A stretch of 64,000 bases of DNA. Source: Coffea arabica. Its lineage: Eukaryota; Streptophyta; Magnoliopsida; Gentianales; Rubiaceae. The first letter of the stretch is position 1; each line of letters opens with the position of its first letter. Made by a program: the position numbers and the translations under genes. Location of the stretch: NCBI RefSeq assembly GCF_036785885.1, contig NC_092330.1:19750525-19814524 (forward strand), given 5' to 3'. The notes under the pieces were generated by a model that saw only the letters and a list, made by a program, of their open reading frames with translations, was not told the origin of the DNA and made no database searches. Shown here piece by piece: positions 61,873 through 64,000 of this stretch.

Positions 61873-61992
61873 AGGGGTGCAACACGAGAACTTCCCAAGG
61901 GGTCACCCATCCTAGTACTACTCTCGCCCAAGCATGCTTAACTTCGGAGTTCTGATGGGATCCGGTGCATTAGTGCTGGTATGATCGCACCC
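61873..61992 (-). rRNA. 5S rRNA gene, uninterrupted variant (unit 15)
   Basis: 120 bp with G58A, C95T and C104T, the same as 55607-55726. Confidence 0.93.
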
Positions 61993-62404
61993 GCCATGTT
62001 CCTTTCGCTTTATTCTTTTAAACTGCCCCGTCCTGTGAAGCAGTGTGGCTTTTCTGGACCCGAATTCATTTTAAGCGTCAATTCAAGAATTTCCCTTCAT
62101 CCTTTTATTTATTTACTTTTACATTTTTTTCTTGTTGATTTGCACCATTTTTTTTTCCCTCGTCGCGCAACTCTCAATTATCCTGAAATTGATCCTTCAC
62201 GCTTGCGCTTATACATTTGCGCCGACAACTTTGACCGACGATCCGGGCTTCGATCCAGCCGTACCGTTCCTGACTTGTCTCGCGCCTTCAGATCCGCCTT
62301 CATGCTTCGATGAGAAGCAAAATATAAAGCAATCGTTCCGACGGAGCTAAATTACTACAGCATAAAGAACGAAGGGGAAATTTGGATTTCGAAACAAAAA
62401 AGGG

Positions 62405-63036
62405 AGGGGTGCAACACGAGGATTTCCCAGGGGGTCACCTAGGGGTGTCAACGGGCCGGGTCCGGGCCGGAATTCATTATTCCGGACCCGGACCCGGATC
62501 CGACCCGTTTACCCGACGGTCTTTTATTCTGTGTTCCGGATCCGGACCCGGCGAGTCTCGGATCCGGGTCGGGTCTACCCGAACAAATTTGCCAAAATTT
62601 ATAATTTCTAACAAAAAAGAGAAAAAGATATATTTGTAAACAAATTTCTAGCTAATGCAAAGAAAAAACCAAATAAGAAAATAAATCAAATTGATTTTAC
62701 TCAAATACATCATCCTAATCAAATTATATTGATAATATATATTTTTTATAAATTATTAAATCATTTATATCCGGATCCGGGTCTAATACGGGTCGGAATA
62801 CTATATTCCGTATCCGACCCGTTTTTTTGTTTGAAAAAACGGATCCGGATACGGATAACGGAATTAAATCCCTACCCATACCCGCAAAAATTTCAGGGAT
62901 CCGATCCGGATCCGGGTCTAGACCCGACCCGTTGACAGGCCTAGGGTCACCCATCCTAGTACTACTGTCGCCCAAGCACGCTTAACTTCGGAGTTCTGAT
63001 GGGATCCGGTGCATTAGTGCTGGTATGATCGCACCC
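62405..63036 (-). pseudogene. Interrupted 5S gene, unit 16
   Basis: Positions 1-93 lie at 63036-62944 and the 3' part at 62439-62405. It has G70C and G102A, with normal C46. Confidence 0.95.
62440..62943. mobile_element. hAT MITE in 5S (504 bp)
   Basis: Type A right end with the 'ctagaccc' marker; one base lost in 'cccgacggtc'. Same 8-bp duplication. Confidence 0.92.
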
Positions 63037-63446
63037 GCCATGTTCCTTTCGCTTTATTCTTTTAAACTGCCACGTCCTGTGAAGCAGTTTGGCTTTTCTG
63101 GACCCGAATTCATTCTAAGCGTCAATTCATGAATTTCCTCTCATCCTTTTATTTATTTACTTTTATATTTTTTTCTTGTTGCTTTGCACCTTTTTTTTCA
63201 CTCGTCGCACAACTCTCAATTATCCTGAAATTGATCCTTCACGCTTGCGCTTATACATTTGCGCCGACAACTTTGACCGACGATCCGGGCTTCGATCCAG
63301 CCGTACCGTTCCTGACTTGTCTCGCGCCTTCAGATCCGCCTTCATGCTTCGATGAGAAGCAAAATATAAAGCAATCGTTCCGACGGAGCTAAATTACTAC
63401 AGCATAAAGAACGAAGGGGAAATTTGGATTTCGAAACAAAAAAGGG

Positions 63447-63566
63447 AGGGGTGCAACACGAGGACTTCCCAGGGGGTCACCCATCCTAGTACTACTCTCG
63501 CCCAAGCACGCTTAACTTCGGAGTTCTGATGGGATCCGGTGCATTAGTGCTGGTATGATCGCACCC
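63447..63566 (-). rRNA. 5S rRNA gene, uninterrupted (unit 17)
   Basis: 120 bp, consensus throughout, T-run terminator to the left. With 52990 and 60298 it is one of three copies here with no change in the RNA. Confidence 0.97.
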
Positions 63567-63978
63567 GCCATGTTCCTTTCGCTTTATTCTTTTAAACTGC
63601 CCCGTCCTGTGAAGCAGTGTGGCTTTTCTGGACCCGAATTCATTTTAAGCGTCAATTCAAGAATTTCCCCTCATCCTTTTATTTATTTACTTTTACATTT
63701 TTTTCTTGTTGATTTGCACCATTTTTTTTTCCCTCGTCGCGCAACTCTCAATTATCCTGAAATTGATCCTTCACGCTTGCGCTTATACATTTGCGCCGAC
63801 AACTTTGACCGACGATCCGGGCTTCGATCCAGCCGTACCGTTCCTGACTTGTCTCGCGCCTTCAGATCCGCCTTCATGCTTCGATGAGAAGCAAAATATA
63901 AAGCAATCGTTACGACGGAGCTAAATTACTACAGCATAAAGAACGAAGGGGAAATTTGGATTTCGAAACAAAAAAGGG

Positions 63979-64000
63979 AGGGGTGCAACACGAGGATTTC
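63979..64000 (-). pseudogene. 5S gene 3' end cut by the window, probably an interrupted copy
   Basis: Only the last 22 bases of the RNA-coding strand are visible. They carry G102A, found in every interrupted copy and in no whole copy here, so a hAT insert is predicted just beyond the edge. Confidence 0.75.

Larger units (their letters stand above)
49333..64000 (-). repeat. Tandem 5S rDNA array with whole and transposon-interrupted units
   Basis: Seventeen 5S loci in head-to-tail order are all transcribed leftward. Units with a whole gene are 532 bp (120-bp gene plus about 412-bp spacer). Units with an interrupted gene are about 1,030-1,044 bp. The spacer carries a T-run (minus-strand TTTTTT) 4-5 bp after the gene's 3' end, the expected Pol III stop. 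The base just before the gene start is C, as usual in plants. Spacers upstream of whole genes share markers ('gccccgtcctg', 'cagtgtgg', 'tcaagaatttc') that differ from those upstream of interrupted genes ('gccacgtcctg', 'cagtttgg', 'tcatgaatttc'). Confidence 0.97.

Noticed and set aside
49555-63924. Families of repeated 63-110 codon ORFs in the 5S spacers and MITEs (MNFLTSFYLF..., MIAPDMFLSL..., MDFETKKGG..., MGDSSTRMGD...)
   Set aside because: They recur only because the array repeats. They overlap 5S genes, spacer and element on both strands, and show no protein domain or coding-type conservation.

Overview
The window is nuclear DNA of a flowering plant, most likely a eudicot. It holds a spliced cytosolic ribosomal-protein gene with plant promoter motifs, plant-type 120-nt 5S rRNA genes, Stowaway- and hAT-type MITEs, and nested Ty3/gypsy LTR retrotransposons of the Tat and Del/Tekay types. 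I cannot name the species. Only one host protein gene looks intact.

Layout. 1-870: a decayed AT-rich repeat, then the promoter of a 40S ribosomal protein S2 gene (RPS2, family uS5). 889-2656: RPS2 in two coding exons; its 928-bp intron carries a 334-bp tandem duplication. 2657-5185: intergenic, no recognised gene. 5191-20006: an old Tat-lineage Ty3/gypsy element with 473-bp LTRs, a GGCAC target duplication and the lineage's antisense extra gene. It is split by a 5.24-kb insertion (9217-14455, duplication GTACT) that looks like a giant solo LTR and carries a partial retrocopy of the splicing-factor gene SF3A2. 20012-25375: AT-rich DNA with a Stowaway-like MITE, a 1,023-bp hAT-like element with a tRNA-like segment, and two poly(A)-tailed LINE-type insertions, one only about 15 bp long.

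25384-43898: a nest. A second, inverted hAT-like element was split by a 4.28-kb solo LTR (25475-29757) and by a second copy of the giant-LTR family (29980-43435). That copy was in turn split by a Del/Tekay-like element with two 3.04-kb LTRs but no pol (32197-39797) and by a 2.17-kb solo LTR (40268-42434). Every LTR-type insertion here has a matching 5-bp target duplication and TG...CA ends. 43957-48832: the 5' LTR, primer site and gag of another Del/Tekay element, running into a 500-N assembly gap (48833-49332).

49333-64000: a tandem 5S rDNA array, all genes on the minus strand. Five genes are uninterrupted (532-bp unit). The others carry one ~505-bp non-autonomous hAT element inserted after 5S position 93, always with the same 8-bp duplication. 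The insertion happened once and was then amplified with the array into ~1,043-bp units; eleven full copies are visible, plus one cut by the gap and one implied at the window's end. Interrupted genes have their own fixed substitutions. The array has a 7,308-bp higher-order period of eight genes, with recombinant units marking unequal crossovers. This is the most unusual structure here: a transposon-broken 5S lineage outnumbering the whole genes in this stretch, with most of the internal Pol III promoter retained in each broken copy.
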